DNA of 64,000 nucleotides from an uncultured Oscillospiraceae bacterium (GCA_947630645.1 CANRIF010000002.1:1-64000); one strand, 5' to 3'; counted from the stretch's first letter, positions 1 through 9,760 are shown. Numbers and translations are program-made. The notes: generated by a model from the letters alone, not told the origin.

Positions 1-192
1 GGCATAGCATGAGGAGCGTGCTGCATGAGATCATCGGAAGATGATGTGCTATGAAGGAGGTGGTTTTTACATTAATACCCACAAAAAACAAGTATTGCAG
101 TAGGAGGTGGTAAACAACTCACAATTAACTTTTTTTACAGTTTCTTATGCCCCTTGCGGTATGAATCATATTTATGGAAAGGAGATTTTACC

Positions 193-417
193 ATGAAAAA
201 ATTTTTATCATTCCTGTTTACTTTCATCATGATTTTTTCTTTCGCAACTGTAAGTGCTTCGGCATCTGGCATTGAAGCACAGGATATGGATTGCTATGCT
301 GCCGATGGAGTCTCCGTATCTGTCACCGATGCCACGGAACCTGTTGATGTTTCTGCCTGTGTTGCCAGCAGTGTTGGGAGCACTGTTCCTCCTGTTCTAT
401 CTCATCACCCTTCCTGA
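193..417 (+). CDS. small secreted peptide/signal-peptide ORF, probably the 5' part of a chimeric relic
   Basis: ATG at 193 after GGAG; MKKFLSFLFTFIMIFSFATVSASAS signal peptide; the ORF ends where LysR-like sequence begins in another frame. Confidence 0.45.
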   Translation: MKKFLSFLFTFIMIFSFATVSASASGIEAQDMDCYAADGVSVSVTDATEPVDVSACVASSVGSTVPPVLSHHPS

Positions 418-763
418 TGACCCCTTGGCGAAGAAGGAACGTGTCACAGCGGAGGACCTGGCGGTGATGATAGGCGGCGGATCGCCTCCGGCCTTGAAAA
501 AGGTGCAGTAGCGGATCATCGCCGGGGGTAGCGTGAACTACTTTAACAGCGCCGACCATGAGACCACGCTGACCAACGTGGCGGCGGAAAAGGGCGTGTG
601 CCTCTCGCCGGGTTTTCTCAATGACCACAATCCCGAATTTGCCTGGACGCCCTTTGACTGCCGTGAGACCATCTCCTGCGTTCTCTGCACCCACCGGGAC
701 GACCAGCGCCCCATCGTCCGGGAGTTCGTGGCCCTACTGCGGGAGCATTATAATAAGTCTTAA
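400..763 (+). pseudogene. LysR-family regulator remnant (effector-binding domain, C-terminal part)
   Basis: One frame reads ...DPLAKKERVTAEDLAVMIGGGSPPALKKVQ*RIIAGGSVNYFNSADHETTLTNVAAEKGVCLSPGF...; in-frame TAG at 509-511, no HTH domain upstream. Confidence 0.6.
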
Positions 764-770
764 AACAGAT

Positions 771-817
771 AGCCCCCATGTGGTTTTCTTAGGAAACACA
801 CATGGAGGCTGTTTTTT
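771..817 (+). terminator. Rho-independent terminator after the LysR remnant
   Basis: AGCCCCCATGTG...CACATGGAGGCT followed by GTTTTTTAA. Confidence 0.7.
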
Positions 818-847
818 AACTATTTCTCCCGCCGGAATCGGTGGCCT

Positions 848-1096
848 TCAGCTCATATTTTCTCCGTATTCCGTGACCGCTTTCAAATACACCTGCGGAT
901 CGCCGTTCAAAATCAAATCGGCATAGGCCAGCGGGTCATTGTAGATCAGGTAATCCAGTTCCGACCGCTGATACATGTTATCGGCCACTTCGTTCTCCAC
1001 GGCAGTACAGTCAATGGAGATCATGCTGCCATCATCATACCGCAGTTCTACGCAAGCAGTATCCATATTGAAATCACAGGAAATCAGGCGTTCCAT
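848..1096 (-). CDS. DUF6061-like small protein
   Basis: MERLISCDFNMDTACVELRYDDGSMISIDCTAVENEVADNMYQRSELDYLIYNDPL...; GGAGG upstream; a type often seen on mobile elements. Confidence 0.55.
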   Translation of the reverse strand: MERLISCDFNMDTACVELRYDDGSMISIDCTAVENEVADNMYQRSELDYLIYNDPLAYADLILNGDPQVYLKAVTEYGENMS

Positions 1097-1159
1097 CGTA
1101 TTGCCTCCATATTTATTGATGTGGAAGTAAGGCAAGCGTGGGTCTTTGGTGTAGTCTCC

Positions 1160-1297
1160 TTAACTTTGGGAAACACCGTTTTCCCATTTTGATACGGCCT
1201 TATTGGTGACGCCCAGTTGTTCTGCCAGTTTTGTTTGTGTCAGACCTCTTTCTTTCCTTCGTTCAGCAATAAATGAACCTATTTTTCGTATGTCCAT
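1160..1297 (-). pseudogene. truncated XRE/HTH regulator
   Basis: MDIRKIGSFIAERRKERGLTQTKLAEQLGVTNKAVSKWENGVSQS*; ends directly after the HTH. Confidence 0.6.
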
Positions 1298-1518
1298 GTT
1301 TAGCCTCCTGATAATATCAAGTGTTATTGATAGCATTGATCTATCAAAACGAAGATTACCAAAACGCTTCTTCAAGGTCAATCCACTTATGATCGAACCA
1401 AAAAGATGACACTGCATGATCCATTTCTACCAGAGGTGGATGTCAGAATACGATCGCTTAACTGTTTGTCTGGGAGAGGAAATGCGTCTCACGGTTTGAG
1501 ATGCACCTCCGGGGCATG

Positions 1519-1546
1519 AAAAAAGGGCGTCCCGGATGTAACGCCC
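1519..1546 (-). terminator. Rho-independent terminator (minus strand)
   Basis: minus strand GGGCGT-TACATCCGGG-ACGCCC followed by TTTTTT. Confidence 0.5.
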
Positions 1547-1659
1547 GTTCCTCTCTTCTGGGCTCCCACGCGGCACGCTTACCGCGCGAGGAAAAGGAGA
1601 AAGACCCTTGAATGCCCTTCCCAAATCATGATTTCTATGCGCCCAATGTGTCACGAATA

Positions 1660-1818
1660 CTACCATCTGCTTTGATATATCTCATCCAGATTCAGAAGCG
1701 ATTCAAATAACGCCTCCTGCAATTCCTTTTTGGACTGGCTTTTTACATAAGCGCGTATCTCCGCAAGGCGTTCTTTTTGGCGCTTTTCTTCCTCGCGTTC
1801 AGCTTCTTTTACGGCCAT
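1660..1818 (-). CDS. short charged coiled-coil-like ORF (probable relic, reading frame open further upstream)
   Basis: manual translation MAVKEAEREEEKRQKERLAEIRAYVKSQSKKELQEALFESLLNLDEIYQSRW*; below the ORF-track length cutoff. Confidence 0.35.
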   Translation of the reverse strand: MAVKEAEREEEKRQKERLAEIRAYVKSQSKKELQEALFESLLNLDEIYQSRW

Positions 1819-2043
1819 TTGGATATCCAGCGAAAGAAGACGCTTGCTTGCGCCATGGAGTTTTCCGATGAATCAGGCAAAAACGAAACGACGGAACAGG
1901 CAGCCGTGTAGATAGGTGACAGATGTTGCTGACAGATGTTGGCCTTTTTCCCCTGTTTTTTGCCTCCAAAACGCAAGACGGAGGAAAAAGCAAAAGTACT
2001 GGAAACGTAGTGTTTCCAGTACTTTCACCTGTGCCCCCGCAGT

Positions 2044-2119
<76 letters not shown>

Positions 2120-2223
2120 GTAGCACCCCGAATGTGGGGTTTTGGTGGGGAAACAGTGATTAAGTTGTCCGATGGTGGTGTTTCTTGCAAGCCCAAACAG
2201 GTGAGCAGAACATATTATGTGGG

Positions 2224-2245
2224 CTCCCAGCTGAGCTATACCCCC
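2224..2245 (-). repeat. partial duplicate of the tRNA-Ala 5' end
   Basis: CTCCCAGCTGAGCTATACCCCC repeated from the tRNA (2098-2119). Confidence 0.75.
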
Positions 2246-2320
2246 ATCTCGGAACGGCTTACATCATAACAGATTGCCGCCCGGTTGTCAACGCTTTTTT
2301 GGCCGGCCCGGCAAAAAAAC

Positions 2321-2743
2321 TCACTCCATGGACCGGATCATATCGTCCAGCATCCGCTCCAGGAGCGCCAGCTCCTGGGGGGTATAGAGCTTTTGCAGCT
2401 GGGCCACGCTGTCGGCGATGAAGGGGTAATCCGTGTCGTAGTAGGAGAAGAACCGCTCCCCCACGGACACCCGGCACTCCCGCCGGTCGGCGTCGGAGGC
2501 GGAGCGCACGGCGTAGCCCTTGGCCTCCAGGTTGTTGATCTTATAGGTGGCGTTGGGCTGGGAGATGCCCAGGGTCTCGGCGAAGGCGCTGACGGTGGGC
2601 GTCCCCAAGAGGTAGATCACGTCCGCGGCGTAGGCCTCCGTGGCGCTCAAAGAGCCGTCCCGCTCCTTGACGCGGCTGAACAGGTCCCGGTAATTTTGCA
2701 GCCGAACCTTTTCGTACAGCTTTTTCAATTTCTGATAGAGCAT
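2321..2743 (-). CDS. MarR-family transcriptional regulator
   Basis: winged-helix pattern VSAFAETLGISQPNATYKINNLEAKGYAVRSASDADRRECRVSV. Confidence 0.85.
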   Translation of the reverse strand: MLYQKLKKLYEKVRLQNYRDLFSRVKERDGSLSATEAYAADVIYLLGTPTVSAFAETLGISQPNATYKINNLEAKGYAVRSASDADRRECRVSVGERFFSYYDTDYPFIADSVAQLQKLYTPQELALLERMLDDMIRSME

Positions 2744-2900
2744 ATCCGGCCTCCGCGTTTTTTCTTAGTTTATCCCAGGGCGCCGGGGTTTGTCAATGGC
2801 GGCGGGGCGCATATTTTTGCGGGGAGCGGGTGCAAAACAGGGGAAAAGGTGCTATAATGCTCATACACTGTACCAAGATCGGGAGGATAGGAGACAGACC

Positions 2901-3146
2901 ATGGTAGAATTGAGACTTACGGTGAGCGACGTGGACTACGATTCCGTCATCCAGGCCCTGGCGGGCCAGCTGGCGGGGCCGGCGCTGATGGCGGCCCGGG
3001 CCATGCCGGACAGCGCCAAGGAGGAGATGGTGGTGCGCTTCATCAACGCCAACGCCGCCGCCATCGCGGCCCAGATGCAGAGCGCCCTGCTCTCCAAGGG
3101 CGTGCGGGCCACCATTTCCGGCGCCCAGGCGGCCATCTGCCGCTGA
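2901..3146 (+). CDS. hypothetical small protein
   Basis: ORF MVELRLTVSDVDYDSVIQALAGQLAG...; TATAAT at about 2853. Confidence 0.6.
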   Translation: MVELRLTVSDVDYDSVIQALAGQLAGPALMAARAMPDSAKEEMVVRFINANAAAIAAQMQSALLSKGVRATISGAQAAICR

Positions 3147-3184
3147 AGCGGACACATATCAAGAAAGAGAGACACACGGACCCT

Positions 3185-4927
3185 ATGAAGGACTTTTCCA
3201 AGAGCCCCCTGCGGCTGTTCGCCAGCTACTATAAGCCCCATATGCGCCTGTTCCTGCTGGACATGGCCTGCGCGCTCATCGCCTGCCTGGCGGACCTGAT
3301 CTTCCCCTACGCCACCCGTTACAGCCTCAACGCCCTGCTGCCGGGGCGGCTGTTCGGGGCCTTTTTCGCCGTCATGGCCATCCTGGCGGCGGCCTACATC
3401 GTCAAGGCGTTCTGCAAGTTCGTCATCACCTACTTAGGTCACCTGATGGGCGTGCGGCTGGAGGCGGATATGCGGACCGACATCCTCACCCACATCCAGA
3501 CCCTGTCCTTCTCCTTTTTCGACCGCAACCGCACCGGCGTCCTCATGAGCCGGATCACCAACGACCTGTTCTCCATCACGGAACTTAGCCACCACGGGCC
3601 GGAGAACCTGATGACCAGCCTCGTCACCATCCTGGGCGCCTTCGTCATCCTGTGTACGATATGCTGGCCGCTGGCCTGCATCATCCTGGCGGTGGTGCCG
3701 CTGTTCGTCCTGTTCACGATCCACTGGAACGGCCGCATGGACGAGGCCAACGCGGAGGTGAAGAACACCCTGGGGGAGATCAACGCCTCTATCGAGTCGG
3801 GCATCTCCGGCATCCGCACCGCCAAGGCCTTCGCCAACGAGAACGCCGAGGCGGAGAAGTTCAAAAGCGCCAACGACCGGTTCAAAAACGCCAAGAAGAA
3901 CTGGTACAAGACCATGGGCATCTACCACTCCGGCATCGACTCCACCATGAGCCTGATGCAGGTGCTTACCATCACCGCGGGCGGGTTTTTCATCATGCGG
4001 GGCAAGATGGATTATGTCGACCTTATCACCTTCTCCCTCTACGTCTCCACCTTCACCCGCCCGGTGACCCAGCTGGCGGATTTCATCGAGACGTTCACCG
4101 ACGGCATGACCGGCTTCAAGCGTTTCCGCCAGATCATGAACACCCAGCCGGATATCGTCGACAAGCCTGACGCCGTAGAACTGCATGACGTGAAGGGCGA
4201 CGTGGAGTACAAGGACGTGTCCTTCTCCTACACCGACGGCGTGCCGGTGCTGGACCACGTCAGCTTCACCCTGCCCCACGGCAAATGTCTGGCCGTGGTT
4301 GGCCCCTCCGGCGGCGGCAAGACAACGTTATGTCAACTTCTCCCCCGCTTCTACGACGTGACCGGCGGGGCGGTGACCATCGACGGCATGGACGTGCGGG
4401 ACGTGACCCAGCAGAGCCTGCACCGGACCATCGGCATCATCCAGCAGGACGTGTTCGTGTTCGCCGACACCATCCGGGAGAACATCCGCTACGGCCGGCC
4501 GGACGCCACCGACGAGGAGATCATCGCCGCGGCGGTGCGGGCGGAGATCCACGAGGAGATCCTGGCCATGCCCGACGGGTACGACACCTTCGTTGGCGAG
4601 CGGGGCGTGATGCTCTCCGGCGGGCAGAAGCAGCGGCTGTCTATCGCCCGGGTCTTTTTGAAAAACCCGCCGGTGCTTATCCTGGACGAGGCCACCAGCG
4701 CCCTGGACAGCGTGACGGAGCAGCACATCCAGGCGTCTCTGGACAAGCTGGCGGAGGGCCGGACCAGCATCATCATCGCCCACCGGCTGTCCACTGTGAA
4801 GAACGCGGACCTGGTGGCGGTGGTGGAGGACGAGAAGATCGTGGAACTGGGCACCCGGGAGGAACTGCTGGCGAAAAACGGCGCCTTCGCCCGGCTGTGG
4901 AACGCCCAAAATCTGAGCCTGGCGTGA
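3185..4927 (+). CDS. ABC transporter, permease/ATP-binding fusion (multidrug/lipid exporter type)
   Basis: six-TM domain, Walker [10 protein letters not shown], signature [32 protein letters not shown]. Confidence 0.95.
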   Translation: MKDFSKSPLRLFASYYKPHMRLFLLDMACALIACLADLIFPYATRYSLNALLPGRLFGAFFAVMAILAAAYIVKAFCKFVITYLGHLMGVRLEADMRTDILTHIQTLSFSFFDRNRTGVLMSRITNDLFSITELSHHGPENLMTSLVTILGAFVILCTICWPLACIILAVVPLFVLFTIHWNGRMDEANAEVKNTLGEINASIESGISGIRTAKAFANENAEAEKFKSANDRFKNAKKNWYKTMGIYHSGIDSTMSLMQVLTITAGGFFIMRGKMDYVDLITFSLYVSTFTRPVTQLADFIETFTDGMTGFKRFRQIMNTQPDIVDKPDAVELHDVKGDVEYKDVSFSYTDGVPVLDHVSFTLPHGKCLAVVGPSGGGKTTLCQLLPRFYDVTGGAVTIDGMDVRDVTQQSLHRTIGIIQQDVFVFADTIRENIRYGRPDATDEEIIAAAVRAEIHEEILAMPDGYDTFVGERGVMLSGGQKQRLSIARVFLKNPPVLILDEATSALDSVTEQHIQASLDKLAEGRTSIIIAHRLSTVKNADLVAVVEDEKIVELGTREELLAKNGAFARLWNAQNLSLA

Positions 4928-5880
4928 TGGCGGCGGAGCGCATCGGCATCGACGGGGCCGCCGCGCTGCTGGCGGCGGCGGAGGACATGCTTATCGTCAC
5001 CCACGTCCGCCCGGACGGGGACACCGCGGGCAGCGGCTGCGCCCTGTGCCTGGGGCTGCGGTCCCTGGGCAGACGGGCCTACCTCGCCCCCAATCCGCCG
5101 TCCATGGCGCGGTACGAAAAATATATGCGCCCCTACTTCGCCCCGGAGGGGTTCGCGCCCCGGTTCATCGTCGCGGTGGACACCCCGGGGCCGGGCCAGT
5201 TCCCCCCGGGCCAGGAGGCTCTGGCGGGCCGCACGGACCTGGCCATCGACCACCACGGCACCAACAGCGGCTACGCCCGGCACACCTGTCTGGAGCCGGA
5301 CAGCGCCGCGGCGGGGGAGCTGGTGTACCTGATCCTGCGGGCCATGGGCGCGGCCCTCACCGCCGACATGGCCGAGGCCCTCTACACGGCCCTGGCCACA
5401 GACACGGGCTGCTTCCGCACCCCCGGCACCACCGCCCGGACCATGGCCATCGCCGCCGCCCTGCGCCAGACGGGCTTTGACGCCGCGGGCCTCACCCGCC
5501 GCCTCTTTGAGACGAAATCCGCCGCCCGGCTGCGGCTGGAGAGCGCGCTCTATGGCTCCATGCGCTTTCCCCGGCCGGGGGTGTGCGTCATGACGCTGCC
5601 CCTGGCGGACATCCTCCGCTGCGGGGCCGGGGAGGACGACATGGACAAGCTCTCCCTTCTCACCACAGTGCCGGAGGGAGTGACGGCGGGGCTGCTGCTG
5701 CGCCAGCTGCCCGGCGGAACGTGGAAGGTCAGCCTCCGCACCGGGGGCGTCCCCCACGCGGGGCAGGTGCTGCAGGCCCTGGGGGGCGGCGGCCACGCCG
5801 ACGCCGCCGGGGCGGTGGTCCCCGGCCCGCCGGAGGCCATCGAGGCGGCCGTCCTGGCGGCCCTGGAGGGCGCCCGCTGA
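4927..5880 (+). CDS. DHH-family phosphoesterase (NrnA-like oligoribonuclease/pAp phosphatase)
   Basis: THVRPDGDTAGSG, AIDHHGTNSGYA, DHHA1-like GGGGHADAAGA; ATGA-type overlap with the ABC gene. Confidence 0.88.
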   Translation: MAAERIGIDGAAALLAAAEDMLIVTHVRPDGDTAGSGCALCLGLRSLGRRAYLAPNPPSMARYEKYMRPYFAPEGFAPRFIVAVDTPGPGQFPPGQEALAGRTDLAIDHHGTNSGYARHTCLEPDSAAAGELVYLILRAMGAALTADMAEALYTALATDTGCFRTPGTTARTMAIAAALRQTGFDAAGLTRRLFETKSAARLRLESALYGSMRFPRPGVCVMTLPLADILRCGAGEDDMDKLSLLTTVPEGVTAGLLLRQLPGGTWKVSLRTGGVPHAGQVLQALGGGGHADAAGAVVPGPPEAIEAAVLAALEGAR

Positions 5881-5990
5881 TTTCCAGCTGTGTGTCCACC
5901 GCTCATGGACACATGCCGAAAAATTTATGTTTATATTTTTATGTTTGTCCGTCTGCCAGAAAAATTTTCCAATATTTTGAAAAATAAAGC

Positions 5991-6020
5991 TTGACGTACT
6001 GGAAAAAGTGTGGTTATATA
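5991..6020 (+). promoter_or_regulatory. sigmaA-type promoter for an unannotated transcript
   Basis: TTGACG - 17 nt - TTATAT (TATATA at 18 nt). Confidence 0.6.
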
Positions 6021-6025
6021 TATAC

Positions 6026-6221
6026 AAGGATCGTAAGACTCGGATCGGTCCGATGGAGCAGCCGCCGGCCACGCCCCTGTAATGGGCCTTTTGTGTAACT
6101 CCCCTTTCTCCTCTTGATGCTTTCTCATACAGGAAACTCCTTTCCGACCTCGAAGCACGCAGGGGTGTGGCTTTTATAAACGAAAAAAGAGAGCCTTTTT
6201 GGGCTCTCTTTTTTCGTTTTC
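6026..6221 (+). ncRNA. candidate intergenic structured ncRNA (6S-like in size; family unassigned)
   Basis: own promoter, no ORF, long-range helix 6068-6079 (GCCACGCCCCUG) with 6160-6171 (CAGGGGUGUGGC) including a G.U pair in plus-strand RNA, perfect terminator at the 3' end. Confidence 0.5.
6178..6221. terminator. bidirectional Rho-independent terminator
   Basis: 18-bp perfect stem AAACGAAAAAAGAGAGCC / GGCTCTCTTTTTTCGTTT, T-rich on both strands. Confidence 0.85.
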
Positions 6222-6229
6222 TTTTTCCG

Positions 6230-7714
6230 TCAGTCGTCCCGGTCCCGCTCGTGGTCCAGCACCGCGCCGGACCCGGCGTCGATGGTGTACTCGTACTCGT
6301 ACCCGCCGGCGGCAAACTCGATCTCATATTCCAGCCGGCCGTCGTCGTAATCCTGCTCGCACTTCATCCGGGACGCCTGGGAGGCATCCACCCCCGCGTG
6401 GGCCAGGGCCGCGGTCTTGGCCGCGTCGGCGCCGATGTCGCCGGAGGAAGAGGAGGCCGTAGAGCCGCCGCTCTGGGCGGGCTGCTGGGCCGCGGGGACG
6501 TTGGGCGTCACGGGGACGGGCTCGGCCTCCTTCTGGGACGAGAGGATGGCCCCGGTGGCGGCGTCGATCTCATATTCGTACTCATAGCCGTCGGCGCGGA
6601 ACTCCACGTCCCAGCGCAGCGCGCCGTCGTCGTAGTCCTGTTTGGTCACCGCCGGCACGTCCTGCACCCCGGCGTGAGCCATGGCGATGGCCTCGGCGTC
6701 CGCCTGGGTGACGGCGGGGGTGCTGCCCTGGGGCAGGGCCGGACCGGGATTCATCGCCGACACGTTCGCCCCCTGGATCACCTCGCCGGTGTAGGCGTGT
6801 ACGCCGTAGTCGGTCTCCTGGCCGTTCACGATCAGTTCCACCTCATAATAGGGGGTGGCCTCGTCCAGCTCCGGGTCTACCTCGGCCCAGGAGTAATCGC
6901 CCTCGCCCAGGCCGGCGTAGGCCAGCGCCGCCTGCAGCGCCGCGTCCTTGCCGATGGGCATGGCGGGCGCGCCGGTGGTCAGCAGGTCCCGCAGCTCCTC
7001 CACGGATAGCCCCGCCAGGGCGTCGAAGGAGAGGGACCCGTTCACGGCCAGCACCCGCTCCACCAGATAGGCCTTGCCGGTGGAGATGTTGTTCTGCTTG
7101 GCCTGGTCGTCCAGGGCCTTGTTGGCGGTCACGCTCTGGCTCAACACCGCCGTCTGGTTGGAGGCGCCCTGCAGCACCCCGTCCACGGAGGCCACCAGCT
7201 CCTGCTGGAGCCGGGCGCCCCGGTCGGCGTCGCTGTCCTCCACGGAGATCAGGATGGCGCTGTCCAGGTCGTCCAGATAGCCGCTGCGGACCAGCGCGCC
7301 CACGATGGCGTTCACCGCCACGTCCAGCTTGGCGCCCTTCAGGTCGCTGCCGCCGCCCATGTCCGCCAGGACGGTCCGGCCCTCCTCGTTCAGGCCCGTG
7401 CAGGACAGGACCTTTTCGCTCTTGTTGACGGTCAGCTCGATGCTGGGGTTCACGTCCAGGCTGATGACCGACGCCACGGCGTAGGCCTGCTGGTAGAACA
7501 GCCCCCCGCCGCCCGCCACCAGCACCAGCGCCAGGCACGCGGCCACAAGACCCATATACCGGCGTTTGCGGCCGGAAGAAGCGGATGAAGTCTTTTTCAT
7601 TTCGATCACAGTTCCTTTCCCGTTCCCGCACCGGGAGAGGATCGCCTCCAGATCGTCGGGGGCGGCGTTCTCCACGGCCTGACGCAGCCGCTCGTTCAGC
7701 TCCCGTTCCGTCAT
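6230..7714 (-). CDS. membrane anti-sigma-like protein with RsgI-type domain and PepSY repeats
   Basis: single TM then VASVISLDVNPSIELTVNKSEKVLSCTGLNEEGRTVL (RsgI-like); repeats such as QDYDDG...YEYEYEIDAATGAIL (PepSY). Confidence 0.8.
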   Translation of the reverse strand: MTERELNERLRQAVENAAPDDLEAILSRCGNGKGTVIEMKKTSSASSGRKRRYMGLVAACLALVLVAGGGGLFYQQAYAVASVISLDVNPSIELTVNKSEKVLSCTGLNEEGRTVLADMGGGSDLKGAKLDVAVNAIVGALVRSGYLDDLDSAILISVEDSDADRGARLQQELVASVDGVLQGASNQTAVLSQSVTANKALDDQAKQNNISTGKAYLVERVLAVNGSLSFDALAGLSVEELRDLLTTGAPAMPIGKDAALQAALAYAGLGEGDYSWAEVDPELDEATPYYEVELIVNGQETDYGVHAYTGEVIQGANVSAMNPGPALPQGSTPAVTQADAEAIAMAHAGVQDVPAVTKQDYDDGALRWDVEFRADGYEYEYEIDAATGAILSSQKEAEPVPVTPNVPAAQQPAQSGGSTASSSSGDIGADAAKTAALAHAGVDASQASRMKCEQDYDDGRLEYEIEFAAGGYEYEYTIDAGSGAVLDHERDRDD

Positions 7715-8274
7715 GTGGCGTCATCTCCTTCCAGCAGGACACGCAGTTTTTTCAGTGTGCGTTGGTACTTCGACAGGACCGTTGCAAGGGGCATATCCAT
7801 CAGTTCCGCGATCTGGCGGTGCTTCAAGCCGGACACGGCGTGCAGCAGCACGATCTGCCGCTCGTCGCCCCGCAAGGCGCCCAGGGCTCTTTGCAGCAGC
7901 GCCCGGTCCTCTGCCGGGACGGTCGCCCCGGCGGGAATGGCGTCCCACTCCTCGTCGGAGAGCGTCTGCTGCCGCCCGCGCCGGCGCAGGCGGGCCAAGG
8001 CCTTGTTTCGGGCGATGGTGAGCAGCCAGGCCATGGGCGAACCCTGGGGCCGGTAGCGCACGGCGGCCTCCCAGGCCTTGACGAAGGTGTCCTGGGCCGC
8101 GTCCTGGGCGTCGGCCGCGTTTTGCAGCAGGCCCAGCGCCGTGGCATATACCGCGGCACGGGTGCGGCTGTACAGCGCCGCCAGCGCCTGCCGGTCGCCC
8201 GCGCCCATCCGGAGCAGCAGCTCCTCCAGCTCGCCGCCGGCTGTCACGCCGGCGTTTTCCGTCTCTTGTGTCAT
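7711..8274 (-). CDS. ECF-type RNA polymerase sigma factor
   Basis: DAQDAAQDTFVKAWEA, PMAWLLTIARNKALARLRRR, region 4 HAVSGLKHRQIAELMDMPLATVLSKYQR; overlaps the downstream RsgI-like gene. Confidence 0.9.
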   Translation of the reverse strand: MTQETENAGVTAGGELEELLLRMGAGDRQALAALYSRTRAAVYATALGLLQNAADAQDAAQDTFVKAWEAAVRYRPQGSPMAWLLTIARNKALARLRRRGRQQTLSDEEWDAIPAGATVPAEDRALLQRALGALRGDERQIVLLHAVSGLKHRQIAELMDMPLATVLSKYQRTLKKLRVLLEGDDAT

Positions 8275-8347
8275 ACCGCCCTGCTTTCTCCTGTCGCATA
8301 AGTAACGCACGGGATAAGGATTTTATTGCAAGACTACAAAAAATTTT

Positions 8348-9238
8348 TCAATAACTGCCCGCCAGGGTCCGCAGCCGCTCGGTGACGGACCCGGGGCAGG
8401 ACACGGTCAGCCCCGCGGCGGCCACGCCCAGCCGGGCGCATCCGTCCAGCGGCAGCCCCGCCGCCAGGCCCACCGCCAGCGCCGCCGTCATGCTGTCGCC
8501 GGCGCCGGTGGCGTCCACCGTCCGGACCGCGGCCGCGGGCAGGCGCAGCACGGTCTTGGCCTCCGCGCACAGCACGCCCTCCGCCCCCAGGGTGATCACC
8601 GCCCGCTTCACCCCCGCGTCCAGCAGCACCCGGGCGCAGTCCAGGGGCCGGGCCAGACCGGTGAGCGCCTGGGCCTCCCGGCGGTTGGCCTTGAGGGTGT
8701 GCAGCCGGGCCAGGATGGGCCGCAGCCGCGTCCCCTTTGTCACGGACACGCAGTCCGCCGCCAGCGGCGCCTGCACCGAGCGGGCCAGCGCCTCCAGGGT
8801 CCGCTCCGGGAGGTTCGCGTCCACCACCACCGCGCCGAACCCCTCCAGGGCCCCGCAGGCGGCGGCGAAGGCCTCGTCCATCCGCCCGCACAGCGCCATG
8901 TCGTTCACCGCCGCGGCCACGTCGCCCCGCTCGTCGCATATGTATAGATACCGGTCGTTTGGCCCGTCCGTCCATTGGCAGCGGCTCATGTCCACCCCGC
9001 ACCTGGCCCCGTCCGCCAGGATCGCGTCCCGGTGTCCGTCCCGGCCCAGCAGGGAGATGAAGGCTGTCTCCGCGCCCAGCAGGGCGCAGTCCCGGGCGAT
9101 GTTCCATCCCACCCCGCCCAGGGACGTGCTGACCCGGCCGGGGATGGAATCGCCCCGGGCCAGAGGGCCTTCCGGGCGGCCTCCGATATCCACGTTCAGC
9201 GCGCCGATAACGGCGACTTTCTTTTTTGTCGTTTCCAT
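8348..9238 (-). CDS. PfkB-family carbohydrate/nucleoside kinase
   Basis: GALNVDIGG N-terminus, TVDATGAGDSMTAALAVGL signature. Confidence 0.88.
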   Translation of the reverse strand: METTKKKVAVIGALNVDIGGRPEGPLARGDSIPGRVSTSLGGVGWNIARDCALLGAETAFISLLGRDGHRDAILADGARCGVDMSRCQWTDGPNDRYLYICDERGDVAAAVNDMALCGRMDEAFAAACGALEGFGAVVVDANLPERTLEALARSVQAPLAADCVSVTKGTRLRPILARLHTLKANRREAQALTGLARPLDCARVLLDAGVKRAVITLGAEGVLCAEAKTVLRLPAAAVRTVDATGAGDSMTAALAVGLAAGLPLDGCARLGVAAAGLTVSCPGSVTERLRTLAGSY

Positions 9239-9284
9239 GGTATTATCTTACTGCCAACTTTCCCTTTTTGCAAGGAGGAACCCT

Positions 9285-9758
9285 ATGACCATCGAAAAAG
9301 TAAGAGCGTTCCTGGACGAGAACGGGCTATTGGACCGGCTGCACGAGTTCGACGCCTCCACCGCCACGGTGGACCTGGCGGCCCAGTGCCTGGGCGTGGA
9401 CCCGGACCGGATCGCCAAGACCTTGAGTTTTTACTGGGGCGACGGGGCGGTGCTGGTGGTGGCCGCAGGCCGCCGGCGCGTCGACAACCACAAGTTCAAG
9501 GCCCACTTCGGCTGCAAGGCGAAGATGCTCTCCGCCGAGGACACCGAGCGGCTCACCGGGAACCTGCCCGGCGGCGTGTGCCCGTTCCTGGCGCCGGAGA
9601 ACGTCCGGGTCTGGCTGGACGTGAGCTTAAAAGACCACGAGACGGTCTTCCCCGCCGCCGGCAGCCCCCACAGCGGCGTGGAACTGACCCCGGCGGAGCT
9701 GGAGGCGCTGACCGCGCCCGCCGGCTGGTGCGACGTGTGCAAGGCGCCGGAGGCATAG
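9285..9758 (+). CDS. YbaK/EbsC-family (aminoacyl-tRNA editing-like) protein
   Basis: MTIEKVRAFLDENGLLDRLHEFDASTATVDLAAQCLGVDPDRIAKTLSF...; AAGGAGG RBS. Confidence 0.85.
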   Translation: MTIEKVRAFLDENGLLDRLHEFDASTATVDLAAQCLGVDPDRIAKTLSFYWGDGAVLVVAAGRRRVDNHKFKAHFGCKAKMLSAEDTERLTGNLPGGVCPFLAPENVRVWLDVSLKDHETVFPAAGSPHSGVELTPAELEALTAPAGWCDVCKAPEA

Positions 9759-9760
9759 CC

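Noticed and set aside
2224-2245. Second functional tRNA
   Set aside because: Only the 5' 22 nt are present; no anticodon or T-arm
4285-4926. N-terminal extension of the DHH phosphoesterase ORF
   Set aside because: Overlaps the ABC transporter in another frame; ATG at 4927 fits homologous N-termini
6026-6221. Firm assignment as 6S RNA or SRP RNA
   Set aside because: Size and promoter/terminator layout are compatible with 6S, but no diagnostic sequence could be confirmed; the SRP GGAA tetraloop/internal-loop motif is absent
8382-9284. N-terminal extension of ORF 8382..9758
   Set aside because: Antisense to the PfkB gene; the real YbaK start with a good RBS is at 9285
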